Below the pieces are notes generated by a model. That model was not told where the DNA came from. It saw only the letters and a program-made list of their open reading frames with translations, and ran no database searches. A DNA stretch of 64,000 nt from Scolanthus callimorphus (lineage: Eukaryota; Cnidaria; Anthozoa; Actiniaria; Edwardsiidae): the NCBI GenBank assembly GCA_033964015.1, contig CM066916.1, positions 15,602,501-15,666,500 of the forward strand, given 5' to 3'. The translations under genes were made by a program, and so were the position numbers. Shown piece after piece: positions 36,301-46,274 of the stretch; position 1 is the first letter of the stretch; each line of letters starts with the position of its first letter.

Positions 36301-36511
36301 AAAGGAGGAGACGGGGTCCAAAATGTTCAAACTAGACTGCATTATGTTTTAAGGTGGAGAAGGTAGTTTTCAAGCTCCCAAAAAAGTAATTAAAAAATGT
36401 ATTGAAAAGGATAAACCATACCTGAGCCTCCGTCTTGATTTAATGGAATGCTGCTTGAATTCTTCAGCTTGCTGTTCACATTTTTTTAGTTTCTTTGCCC
36501 AAGAAGATTTT
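33309..36511 (-). CDS. PRIMPOL: PRIMPOL (primase-polymerase), N-terminal seven exons
   Basis: Minus-strand exons: 36422-36511, 35897-35975, 35195-35283, 35064-35110, 34252-34343, 34070-34143, 33309-33382. All junctions are GT-AG and the phases agree. They encode about 181 residues that line up with animal PrimPol: WAKKLKKCEQQ; FKCFPRQQLAFDFAK; DVYVFAEEV; RQYLVITLDEFWHVY; HYYEVIPEG; CKMYFDLEF (catalytic motif I, DxE); CDRRHVLDLDS; TDTKFSRHLIFHL (motif II, SxH); FKDNIHAG. PrimPol restarts stalled DNA replication by repriming in nucleus and mitochondria. The motif III aspartate and the zinc-finger exons should follow but were not found between 33308 and 25 kb. The start is unclear: exon 1 may continue to an ATG at 36518-36520 if one A in the run at 36508-36511 is extra, or an upstream exon exists. 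Its head-to-head neighbour is HPDL. Confidence 0.85.
33419..33715. mobile_element. MITE with AAGCCCGTTTACAC end, in a PRIMPOL intron
   Basis: A 297-bp element with ends AAGCCCGTTTACACTTGCAA and CGTTTAAACCGGCCTT. It contains GTCGCGCGAGTCGCGG-type and GATGTCGCGGAG repeats. Confidence 0.6.
34484..34724. mobile_element. TTAA-type MITE, full copy 1 (PRIMPOL intron)
   Basis: A 241-bp element from TTAAGGGGCACTCGC to GGTACCCCTTTAA, with the conserved internal block CGCAATCCAATTCCATCCTC. It sits in the intron between PRIMPOL exons 34252-34343 and 35064-35110. Confidence 0.8.
36066..36224. mobile_element. 159-bp MITE with CAGGGGCGTAGCC ends
   Basis: It begins CAGGGGCGTAGCC and ends GGCTATGCCCCTG. It lies in the first PRIMPOL intron found. 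Confidence 0.75.
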
Positions 36512-36826
36512 CTTAAACATTAAAATGAAACAATTAGTGTGTTAAAGTTATTGTTAAGGGTGGGACAGTGTCATTTAGACATGGGTTAGGCCATTCCACA
36601 AAAATGGCCTGCATAGTTTCACTATAGTAGCCATTTTGGTGGGGTTTGGTCATATTCATCTGGGAGCCTTCATTTGGTTTGCTCAGGGGGCATGGAGAAA
36701 ATTTTATTGGATGGCCAATAAGGCTTATGAAGCACTGGTTTGCCAACTATCTGCAAAACGCTTTTTCCTTAATCAAAATGTCATCGAACAATTCCGGAAT
36801 GACAGCGCAGGGTTGTCTGTTGAATA

Positions 36827-36839
36827 TTTCCCGCCAAAA
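36827..36839. promoter_or_regulatory. E2F consensus site upstream of PRIMPOL
   Basis: TTTCCCGCCAAAA is a textbook E2F/DP site. It lies about 310 bp upstream of the first PRIMPOL exon and about 680 bp upstream of the HPDL start. CCAAT boxes in both orientations are close by (ATTGG at 36707, CCAAT at 36715). E2F control would fit an S-phase role for PRIMPOL. Function is inferred from sequence only. Confidence 0.55.
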
Positions 36840-37510
36840 ATCAAATAATTAACTTAGTCATCGCAGAAGTACTGCAACTGTTCATCTTCAACTTTCAACA
36901 ACAACATATAAGTAAACAATAAGTGGAGAGTCTCGAGCAAAAAGGCGAGAGCCACAGAAGCCACAGACTGGCTCTGATTTGAAATGGACACGATTTATTT
37001 ATAGCTACTTGGATACTTGAACACCAACACAACTATCGACCGTCGACTTACTTCTTGGAGTTGCTCGCGCTGTAAAAACTTGTGGTCTTGAAAGAGCTCG
37101 TTGGTGACTTACACTCCATATAGCTGTCTTATCATTGAACTAAGTAATATAAGCTCTCTGGCGAGAAACCCTTTACAATCCCTATAAACCTCCTTGTTTA
37201 CATCGCTGTTCGATTATTCCAATCCGGCGCCATTTTGTGTCTTGAATAAACTGACGGTTTCCTGTGCATATACAGACGAGTGGGAGCGTTCGATTTCTGT
37301 TTTCGTTTTTATTCTACATTTGTTTTTATTTTCTCCGAGAAGACTTTCTGACTTTGAATTTTCATAATGAAACTTTCAGTTTCATTTCTCTTCAATTTGA
37401 TTCCGTTTTTACAAGAGAAAATGATCCTGGTTGTTTTTTGGTTTTTATTGTTGACAGCTCAAAATGGGATCCCTGTGCATCTTGTAGCTTTCCCAGAATG
37501 CAACGCCTCA

Positions 37511-37530
37511 GTTGTAAAGATGGCGGACAA
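37511..37530 (+). promoter_or_regulatory. YY1-type AAGATGGCGG at the HPDL start
   Basis: AAGATGGCGGAC places a YY1-like motif over the proposed HPDL start codon (37520). This arrangement is common in TATA-less animal housekeeping promoters. A further GCGCCATTTTG lies at about 37227. Confidence 0.4.
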
Positions 37531-40500
37531 CGGCGGTTTGTTGTTGGTCCGTAAACGTGAGTTTTTCATGCGTTATTTCTTCCCCATAACCTTTTTATCA
37601 ACAACGATATTCAAAGAAATATAGAAAAAGAATGATGGAGATTTGACATTCTTATTTTGAGCCTTTGACATGCTGCAGTCAAGAGTTGTTCAACGATGAT
37701 TGTAAAGTTGCATCATATCGAAATCTTATGCAACAACCTTCAGCATAGGCTACGACAGTTTTGTGGAAAGTTTGGCTTTCGTCCCTTTGCTGAGAGTTCT
37801 CGTACCAACCAAGTTGCGTTGAAACGAAGCAGAGTTCAATTTGTGCTCACTGGAGGCAAGGTAGTAAGAGATACTGTTGCAAATATCGCACTGGAAGTAA
37901 AGGACGTTGAATCAGCCACTTCACACGTGGTGCAAAATGGTGGGACGATTTTGAATGAACCAGAAATACACCAAGACAGTTATGGCAGTGTTGTAGCATC
38001 GGTGATACAGAGCCCGTGTGGTAACGTTGTACATACATTATTAGACACTTCAAAATATCATGGAGTTTTTATACCTGGTTTTCAAGTGCTGTTAGAGTCA
38101 CAGTTGCAAAAGTTAAATTGTTCAATGCCTCCAAACTTTAATGAAGGCCTCTTGAGTCACTTAGACCATATAGCATTTGCCTGTAATCAGGGCTCAACAC
38201 CAGAGATTATTGACTGGTATAAAAGGTGCCTGGGATTTGAGCGCTTCTGCCTAAACTCCAAAGAAAAAGAAGATGGTTTTACGATACAAAGTTCTGTGAA
38301 TAGCAAGAGTGTAGGGCTGAAACTTGCTGCAATGAAGTACTGGAAATGTTCCCAAACAAGCATCACTACTGATCCTAATGGTTTGCATGATGATGGAGTG
38401 AAGTTTGTTTTGGCTGAGTCATTGCCTGAACAAGGTTAGAGCACATTCTGTTGTCTTATTCTAAGTACTCAGGCATCCGCTGATTAACCAACAGCACCAC
38501 CATTGGTAAGTCAGTTGCCCCCCCCCCCCCCCCCCTCCTACGAAGAGTTTTTCTGTGGGGGTATAGCAAAATGCACTTTTCTGCATATGAAAAAGCCATT
38601 CAAAAGACAAAAGAAGCCACAAGTTAGCTGGCTTCTTCTTATCTAGGTCCTAGAAATTTATATATTTTTTCATAATAGTAACAGAACCCTGTACATGATA
38701 CCAGGTACAAACCAGATCCAAACATTCCTAAAGGAGCATGGAGGACCTGGGGTCCAGCATATTGGATTTCATACCACAGACATGGTCCAAGCCATACAAG
38801 AGTGGAGGGATGCTGGCGTGGAGATGATAGCACCACCACAAGAGTATTATGAACAGGTATTGGTACTTACAGTTGTTTTCAGAATACTTTTCCATTTCAG
38901 GTTGCGAAGTTGGTTCCCGTGTTCCCAAGTAGGTTGCCAAGTACCCAACTAAGTTTGTAACTTAGCATCTAAGTTGGGAAATTTTGTTTCAAAAACTTCT
39001 TTGGCAGTCATCTGTGAATATTGAAAGTTTTATCTGTTTCTATCTGAATTTTCCATCTCAGCTTCCAAATTACCAAGTTAGTTGGGAACTTAGTTGCAAA
39101 TTTAGGAACCTAGTTGCGAACATGTGAACCAACTTTGCAACCTGACGTGGAAAAATATGGTGAAAACAAATGGAATAGCACAGTAAAAAAATGTAAATTC
39201 ATGTTTATAGTGGTAGTGCACTTAGCTACACCCAGCTATTTTACTCCACTCAAATTGAAACCAACCATCTAAGATATTAACATAACTGTTGCTCAGTACT
39301 AGGAAATTTGAGGTGTGTTAACATAATATTCTTACCAGAGTGAGGTATATTTTCTGGATAAATTAAGCATTCTCGATCCCAGAGCTCCCTGGCTCGTCTC
39401 CTCGCGGGGGAGGCTCTGGTGACAGCCATTGATGCATGCGTGAGATTTGATACAGAGCCGTTGAGAGAATCAACTTTCTGAGCATGCCCCAAAGTTTGAA
39501 ATCAGCCAATCAGAGAAGGCCCTCGAATGGATGTCCCCAGAGCCTCCCTGCGAGCAGACGAGCCAGGGAGCTCTGGTAAGAGAATGGCCCTTCTGTGGGC
39601 TGCCATGAATATGCCTTTTAGCAGTTCACTTGGTTACTTAAAATCGAGCTGATTAAAAAAAACTGACCAATCACCATACATTCTCAAGATCTTGAGAATC
39701 ACGCAATTCCTGGGCACGCTTTTGGAAGTTGGCATTTCTCTTGCAATGTAGGGAGAAAAGACAGCTGAAAACTCATTCTAGCATTTGAGAATTTAGTAGT
39801 ACTGTACCAGCTGTTAGTTGTAATGATTTTTGGATTGCTAGTTTTAAACTAAATTTCAATTTTTATTTTTATTTCATTTTTTGTTTTTATTTTAATTTTT
39901 CAGCCAGAAAAGATCCATGAGATTGAGAGTGCTGGCTACTCTGTCAAGAGCTTGATGGATGGTGGAATCCTTCTAGATGCTGAAAGTTTCTCTAGTCATA
40001 ACAACAGAAATAGCCCAATGTAAGTGAATCAAAGACTTGTACTCAACAGGGCATTTGAATACAACCACCCTATCAGCCTTTGCATCCTCCCTATTGTGTA
40101 GAAAATCAAGTCTACTTTTATTTCATCTTCTCATAGGGATTGGTTGACCTAAATAAGAAAAGGAAACTGTTGAAACATTACAGTCCCCTTTGTGGGTTAC
40201 TTTCCTTGTCTAAATCTAAATCTAAATGTTACTTTACAATGTACCTGTACAGTACCTCCTTATTTGTCATTAGCATGCCTCAGTGACTTTGGCATGAGAA
40301 GTAAAGTACTTCTCATGACCAACCTCATCTACTGTACAGCAGTAATGACTAGGCTAGATGGATATCCTGGTTTAGCCTCCTTTGCAGACAACTCTTTGAA
40401 GGAAAAAAGAAAGGCAAGGACCAGGATTCCTGTGAACAAAATCACCACAGTAATTAAAAGAGAGAGGGACCAGGTAAAGAGGGTTCTTACCACAGGAATC

Positions 40501-40783
40501 CCAACCTTGTTTCTTTTCTTTTTTCTTTTTTTTTTGCCTGAGACCCCTGCAGAAGAGGCTAATCCTGTTTATTGTAACTTTTTGCAACATTCCCAGGTAT
40601 TTAATGCAAGTGTTTACTCAACCAATCTTTGATGAGGACACATTCTTCTTGGAGGTGATTCAGCGCTGTGGGGCCACAGGGTTTGGTGCAGGCAACATCA
40701 AGGCATTATGGAAAGCACTTGATACTCATATGAAAAACTTACATATTAATTGTGACAATACGAAGAATGTATTGCGCTATTAA
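37520..40783 (+). CDS. HPDL: HPDL, 4-hydroxyphenylpyruvate dioxygenase-like protein (five exons)
   Basis: Exons 37520-37556, 37679-38434, 38705-38856, 39904-40019 and 40597-40783 join in frame with GT-AG introns into 415 residues. The protein has two VOC/glyoxalase-fold halves. The three iron ligands of the HPPD family are present: His176 (SHLDHIAF), His283 (GPGVQHIGF) and Glu373 (FFLEVIQR). The end [17 protein letters not shown] and the [11 protein letters not shown] segment resemble HPDL more than HPPD. HPDL is a mitochondrial enzyme; in mammals it converts 4-hydroxyphenylpyruvate to 4-hydroxymandelate in the route to the coenzyme Q headgroup. The first 18 residues ([18 protein letters not shown]) come from the short first exon and could be a targeting peptide. 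Translation from the Met at 37696 would give 397 residues. Introns 3 and 4 carry MITEs. Confidence 0.9.
39368..39586. mobile_element. 219-bp MITE with CATTCTC/GAGAATG ends, copy 2
   Basis: It is inside HPDL intron 3 and the same length as the copy at 31534-31752. It ends AGCCAGGGAGCTCTGG. It carries CCCAGAGCTCCCTGGCTCGT near its left end. Confidence 0.85.
40372..40563. mobile_element. Foldback MITE in HPDL intron 4
   Basis: The left arm TTTAGCCTCCTTTGCAGAC pairs imperfectly with the right arm CCTGCAGAAGAGGCTAA. It includes a T/C-rich run and two opposed CAGGAATCC/GGATTCCTG blocks. Confidence 0.55.
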
Positions 40784-41099
40784 CAAAATTAATTTTACAA
40801 TACACACAATATGGTTGTGGTCTGTGTTGTCTATGGATTGTTCTGTCTGTTGCATTTTTTGATGAGAATTTACTATAAATGGGAAATTATAAGCCAGACT
40901 TCAGTTCAGCAACAATCCATACTTAGAAATCTGTACATGTGGTGAATAAGTCTTTGTATTTAAAGTTGATTTTGGTATGGTTTCTTGCTTTTTAAGAACT
41001 CCAGAAAATCAGCAAACAGGTGAAATTTTGGCAGGGCCAGATATTATTTGAACCAGCTCACTGTTTGAGCATGCGAGTTGCTACTGGGCATTACTAACT

Positions 41100-41322
41100 T
41101 TAAAGGGGCACTGACACGCTTAATTTTGTACAACCTGTCAAAAAATAAGTCTAATTCTAATCACCAAAATACGTTTAAGTTTACCGGGAATAACCAAAAT
41201 ATCCAGGTTTTTGTTAATCAATACAAATCTGTAGTGTTTTTATCTATTATCAAGAGGATGGAATTGGATTGCGATTTGAATTATTTGCTTGTCAGACAAG
41301 CACCAGGCAAGTACCCCTTTAA
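41100..41322. mobile_element. TTAA-type MITE, full copy 2
   Basis: A 223-bp element from TTAAAGGGGCACTGACACG to AAGTACCCCTTTAA. The internal block GAGGATGGAATTGGATTGCG is shared, in reverse, with copies at 34484 and 25664. It lies in the HPDL 3' flank. Confidence 0.85.
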
Positions 41323-41851
41323 GCAAAGTCTAATTGTGTCCACTTGAAAGTTTACCTTATTTCATATCTAATTTTCCCTGAACAATCTGTTTGACATCAT
41401 GTAAAATAAATTACCATGAATAAACTTTTATCAATGCAGACACAATTTCCAAATATCTGGAATGTGTATTTCATATTTTTAAGAATCACAATTATTTAAA
41501 AGCTGTACTTAATTCATGATGCAATATTTTAAAGTGCAGTGAATAAAATGTGCAACATTATTATTTATCAGTGTCTCCCTTGATTCGTCCTATTCACATT
41601 TGCTACAATTTTGTATACTACCGTATAAATATTGTAGGGGAATTTTTAGAAAACTGTAATAGTAATATACGTGTATTTGTTATTTTGTAGATAAAAAGTC
41701 ATTTTGTCATTTTGATAATCAGGGATGACAGAAGTAGATGGAAAACCCGCACAGACATTTGATTTTGTCGACTGCTGGTATTTTTTTTATTGAGCACTCT
41801 AGGCTAAGCCAAATGAAAAACACTTTTCAATCGAGAGTTAGCCTGCCGACA
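41323..41851. other. HPDL downstream flank
   Basis: AT-rich sequence with several AATAAA-type signals (about 41407, 41420 and 41544). Some of these could be HPDL poly(A) signals if its 3' UTR is long. No other feature seen. Confidence 0.35.
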
Positions 41852-42170
41852 CCACTTAGTGCTCGCCGAAAGAGACTCCCGCAACGAGGCGTCTCCTCGC
41901 TCAAGTCAAACATTCCATACTGATGACGTATTTTGACCCAAACCTGGTCAAAAGAAATACCTGGCCAGTTTGACTATAGATTTAATTTTTACAGCACAAA
42001 AAGGATTTAATAGTGAGAAAGACAACATAAAAAATATACAAAATAAGTTAAAGTGCCATGTAATTCTTTTGAACAGATCTGTATCAAAATACGTCATCAG
42101 TATGAAATAGTTTGGTTTGAGCGCTAGACGCCTCCTTGAATTCCTCTTTCGGCGAGCGCTACGTGAGTGG
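41852..42170. mobile_element. Foldback element with about 80-bp arms
   Basis: CCACTTAGTGCTCGCCGAAAG through CATACTGATGACGTATTTTG on the left is complementary to CAAAATACGTCATCAGTATG through CTTTCGGCGAGCGCT on the right. Confidence 0.8.
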
Positions 42171-42435
42171 AGAGGAACAGAAGATGGAACTTAAGAATCC
42201 TCTCATATAAAAACAGGTTGATTTCTATGGCGCAGCCAATATAACATACCTACTACACATAGACTGAAATACATGTCAGTAAAAAAATTGGGGAGATCGG
42301 AGTTAGAATCACGTGACAATCAGGCCACGCCTAATTTTACTCTCACCCCACTTTCAGACTACCAACATTTTTCCGATAAATGCTCTACGGTTCCTCGAGA
42401 TTGACTGATTGCCTACGTGTAACCGAAGACCCTTA

Positions 42436-42649
42436 AGCGAAGAAGGAGGAAGAGAATGCCTAGAAATACTCAGGGAGAAGAGTCGAGTGAAATTTAGGGA
42501 AGATCGGGCACTAATTCTGGGGATTCTTAAGGGTGTTCGGTTTTGTTCAGTTTAGAATCCCCAGAATTAGTGCCCGATCTTCCCTAAATTTCACTCGACT
42601 CTTCCCCTGAGTATTTCTAGGCATTCTCTTCCTCCTTTCCTCTTCGCTC
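42436..42649. mobile_element. Near-perfect 95-bp inverted repeat
   Basis: The arms at about 42436-42529 and 42552-42649 are almost identical (AGAATGCCTAGAAATACTCA; AAATTTAGGGAAGATCGGGC). The spacer is only about 22 bp. A transcript would fold into a long dsRNA hairpin. Confidence 0.85.
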
Positions 42650-42902
42650 ATATCGCAGGCTTATCGAGAACTGGATACCATATATTTGGAAAAACCGATG
42701 CAGAAAATGCAAGGAACCTCTCTAAGCATAGTTTAAGAAGTAAAAGATAACATCATTTCTGTTTCCAATTTTCCTTGCACGGCGGGACGGCTTGTCTATG
42801 TGTTATATGCGAAAATATCAAAGTAGAGTCTATTGTCATACCATACTATATTTTGAAATCAGTATTCTAAGATTTACGTTTAATTGCTCTGGGTACGCGA
42901 AT

Positions 42903-43030
42903 GCGGTATATGCTTCATCGCTGAATGTCACAATAGCCGCCTTATTTGAATATGAATGGTCCTTTTGTTTGATTATGCCTCGTTCTATTAGAAGACGACT
43001 ATATGGCATTCAGCGATGAAGTAGATACCG
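42903..43030. mobile_element. Short foldback with GCGGTAT ends
   Basis: GCGGTATATGCTTCATCGCTG pairs with CAGCGATGAAGTAGATACCGC. The loop is about 80 bp. Confidence 0.7.
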
Positions 43031-43047
43031 CGAATGCATTCTCTTAA

Positions 43048-43281
43048 CCAATAGACCAGATCGGCTAACGGTGTTTACATCTTGTTGCCACCCAATTCAG
43101 ATCATGTGATGATTCCTTTGGGTGGTTACAATTGTTCATCTTATACATACTCATGGGCATGCGCTCGGTCGTGTGTAAGAAATTGCACAATTCAAACCAC
43201 CCATGGGAATCATCACATGATCTAAATCGGATGGCAAAAAGCTAGATGTAAACTCTGTTAGCCGATTTGGTCTGTCTATTG
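43048..43281. mobile_element. 234-bp foldback MITE
   Basis: CAATAGACCAGATCGGCTAAC ... AGATCATGTGATGATTCC is complementary to GGAATCATCACATGATCT ... GTTAGCCGATTTGGTCTG. Confidence 0.75.
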
Positions 43282-43300
43282 CACGGGTGACAATACAATT

Positions 43301-43594
43301 GGCCGTTTTTCACACTAGAGACGAACAAATCATCTGGACGGACAAATCGTCTGTAGACGAACAAATCGTCTGATGTGAAAACGGGACGAACAAATTTTCA
43401 GACGAACAAATCGTCTAAATTTGTTCGTCTGTTTGGCCGTCTAGGAAGACGATTTTTCATAGACAACTTGTTCGTATAGATGAACAAATCGACTAAAGTC
43501 CGACCTGAATTCACACTAGACGTACAAAGACGAACAAATCGCCAGACGATTGTCCGTTTAGACGATTTGTTCGTCGTCTAGTGTGAAAACGGCC
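43301..43594. mobile_element. GACG-repeat foldback, member 1
   Basis: Ends GGCCGTTTTTCACACTAGAG and CTAGTGTGAAAACGGCC. The body is built from repeats of AGACGAACAAATCGTCT, itself an interrupted palindrome. Confidence 0.85.
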
Positions 43595-43827
43595 ATTGAT
43601 TAGGTGGGGCAATGGCGCCTAACTATTCCTGAGTTTCGTGGGACTCGGTTGCAAAGTCACTTGGGCTCAGACTCTTCTTTACATTTATGATTTAGGGAAA
43701 TTATCACTGGAACATGACAAATAAAACCCTGGTATTTATGGTTACTGAAAACCTTCGCGGCACGTCCTGGAAACAACCTATAAACGTTGAATAGCTTATA
43801 GAATGGATAAGCGCGATAAGACCGTAC

Positions 43828-43994
43828 TAATAGTCGTATTCAAACTAGAGGACGGAAAACTCGTTATGACGGGTTTTTCGTCTGACGAGTTTTCCGTCTG
43901 ATATGAATTCAGACGATTTCCCGTCATAAATCCGTCTCGTCACGGTTTCACACTATAAGACGAGTTTTTCGTCTCTAGTGTGAATACGGCTATT
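43828..43994. mobile_element. GACG-repeat foldback, member 2
   Basis: Ends TAATAGTCGTATTCAAACTA and TAGTGTGAATACGGCTATTA. The body uses GACGGAAAACTCGT and GACGAGTTTTTCGTC repeats. Confidence 0.8.
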
Positions 43995-44034
43995 AACGTA
44001 TCTGCCCCAGGCAACGGCTTGAAATCAAGACAAT

Positions 44035-44278
44035 GGCCGTTTTCACACTAGAGACGAACAAATCGTCTGGACGGACAAATCGTCTCAAGACGAACAAATC
44101 GTCTGATGTGAAATCGGGACGAACAAATTTTCAGACGAACAAATCGTCTAAATTTGTTCGTCTGTTTGGCCGTCTACGAAGACGATTTTTCATAGACGCG
44201 TAGACGAACAAATCGACTAAGTCCGACCTGGATTTACACGACGTACAAAAGACAAATCGTCTCTAGTGTGAAAACGGC
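44035..44278. mobile_element. GACG-repeat foldback, member 3
   Basis: Close relative of member 1, with ends CAATGGCCGTTTTCACACTA and its complement and the same AGACGAACAAATCGTCT repeats. Confidence 0.85.
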
Positions 44279-44600
44279 CATTGTCCCTGAGTTACAATGA
44301 CCAAAGGAACTTTTTTTTTTTTTGGGGGGGGGGGGGGCTCCCATTGGTAATGATCGTCGGGAATGTTCAGTTTCACCCCTAAAAGATACCAAAAAGGGTG
44401 TGGCTCAAATAATTGTTTACACTAAAAGATACCCATAAAGAAATGTCCGTCTTTGATCTCCCTTAAATTCTATTGCAGATCAAGGTTACCCCTAAAAGAG
44501 ACCAAAAGCTGTGATTTTAACCCCTAAAAGATACGACCATCATCCCCGACCAAAACATACGGGAGTCCCACCCCCCGGGCTACTTGCACTTCAGAAAATG
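44279..44600. other. Intergenic
   Basis: Poly-T and poly-G runs at 44309-44336, then repeated ACCCCTAAAAGATACC motifs (44376-44540) that look like a short decayed repeat. No gene seen. Confidence 0.4.
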
Positions 44601-44851
44601 TCACTCTACCATTGGAAGGCCATGTACCCTGTATCGCCTAGGCAACTCGAGGTCTTGTAGCTGCACGTCGCTGCTTATTACATAAGCAGGGGAGCTGAGG
44701 TCTAGAAATGGTAACTCATTTTTGTCCCGCTTCGACGTGACTTGAATTCGACGGCGCGTGAAAAGTGGGCTAGAATTCTGGGGCTGGACTTCTTGTACTT
44801 GAAGCCTAGTGACCAGAGTGGCGTTAGGTGGGATTAAATTCTCGGCAGCGC

Positions 44852-45802
44852 TCATGGGGACCACATACGCATTTCGGCGACGCTTTTGGGGGAGATGTAG
44901 AAGAAGCGCGAGTAGAGGATGCGGCGAATACGTGCATACTGTCTCTTGAGGTAGCTACGACTTCGTTGATTTCTGAGGCCGTACACCATTGGTCTCACAG
45001 CTGCGTTCAAAAATAGCAACCACACAGTTACCTTTTGCCAATCGTCCGGTATGCAGTAGCCGAAGAGTAGCACGGACTGGAGGATAATAAATGGCATACA
45101 GAGAATGATAAATGTCATGGTGACTATCAAGGTGGTAAACGCTGTGTATTCATCTGATTCTTGTCTCAAGAACTTGATGTCGTAAGCTCTATGTGTAGAC
45201 CTTCCTGCCGATTTACTCCTGACTGCAAGAACATGCTTTCCGACTTCTACGATTGAGATAAGTATAAGAGTCGACGGAAGGAATTTGAAAAGGATCCCTT
45301 CAAAACAGTTGAAGACGATTATAGAGGTATTGCTTGCAGTCGGCGACATCTGGAGAAAGCAATTACCGATTGCTTCCTTGCAGACGGGTATTCTTGGGTG
45401 CAATGGTAAGGAAAAGATGGCTGCCACGATCCAAATCACAGTAAACATTGCGACAGCGCCTCGGCGAGAGAGGGAGGTGAAGTGTCTGCGAACCACGTAG
45501 AGATGTTTTTCGTAGACGATGGCCGGGAGCGTCAAGGCAGACGCACGGTAGAAAAACTCGCCATAGAACGCCACCACGTAAGTGCTAGTCTCGCCAAACG
45601 GCCATTGCTTGGTAATTAGAGTGATGAAAGAGACTGGCATGTAGAACAAACAGATGCACAAGTCCGATAGAGCCATGCTAAAAACGAACGCGTTTCCCAT
45701 AGTTTGCATAAGGGAGTTACTGGCTATCAGCTGAATAACCTTCCCGTTCCCTACAACACCAAATACAATCATAGAAAATAACAGCAGAAGGCTCGCTATC
45801 AT
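44852..45802 (-). CDS. Divergent class A-like GPCR
   Basis: A single-exon receptor of 316 codons with seven hydrophobic segments. TM1 has GVVGNGKVI (conserved GN), TM2 SMALSDL and TM4 VIWIVAAIFSLPL. TM3 ends VYEKHLYVV instead of DRY, and TM7 reads NAAVRPMVYGLRN instead of NPxxY. The usual cysteine at the start of TM3 is absent. The start ATG is preceded in frame by a stop (about 45 bases upstream), and the N-tail before TM1 is very short, so an upstream exon cannot be excluded. The frame stops at 44852, but an adjacent frame continues as a serine/proline-rich tail to 44601 (RRNAYVVPMSAAENL onward). One base in the C/A run near 44888-44896 would join them. The ligand is unknown. Confidence 0.8.
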   Translation of the reverse strand: MIASLLLLFSMIVFGVVGNGKVIQLIASNSLMQTMGNAFVFSMALSDLCICLFYMPVSFITLITKQWPFGETSTYVVAFYGEFFYRASALTLPAIVYEKHLYVVRRHFTSLSRRGAVAMFTVIWIVAAIFSLPLHPRIPVCKEAIGNCFLQMSPTASNTSIIVFNCFEGILFKFLPSTLILISIVEVGKHVLAVRSKSAGRSTHRAYDIKFLRQESDEYTAFTTLIVTMTFIILCMPFIILQSVLLFGYCIPDDWQKVTVWLLFLNAAVRPMVYGLRNQRSRSYLKRQYARIRRILYSRFFYISPKSVAEMRMWSP

Positions 45803-46274
45803 GGTTCCTGGGAAACTTGGCGACTTGAAACAATACAGCAGCGTTCAGTGTATTCAACAAGAAGAAATGGACAGGAGATCGGTCGAGAAAATATTCAAAA
45901 CATACATATATTATTTTGCGATTATTTTGTCCATTTCAGCTCCTGTTTTCCACTGAAGGTATGGTGTTGCCAATAAAATTGCGAATTCTTGGTCTGCCTT
46001 TCTTTAGCCTGCTTTCTGATTACTTTTTTGTGATAGTTCCGCATAGAATGATATTCAATATTTTTGCTCATTTCGGATTAAAAATACTGTAAAATAAAGA
46101 TCAAAGCATTCCGATAGAGGGTAAAAAAAATGACATTGACGTCATGGTCGCCATAGTAACACTGTCATGGAAACAATTTGCGTTTTATAGCACAGGCATC
46201 CCATGAATCTGAAGGAAATGTCAGTTGGCTTTTAGTAGGGTCTGTCTTTGGTACGACCTTGTGTTATGGACGGT

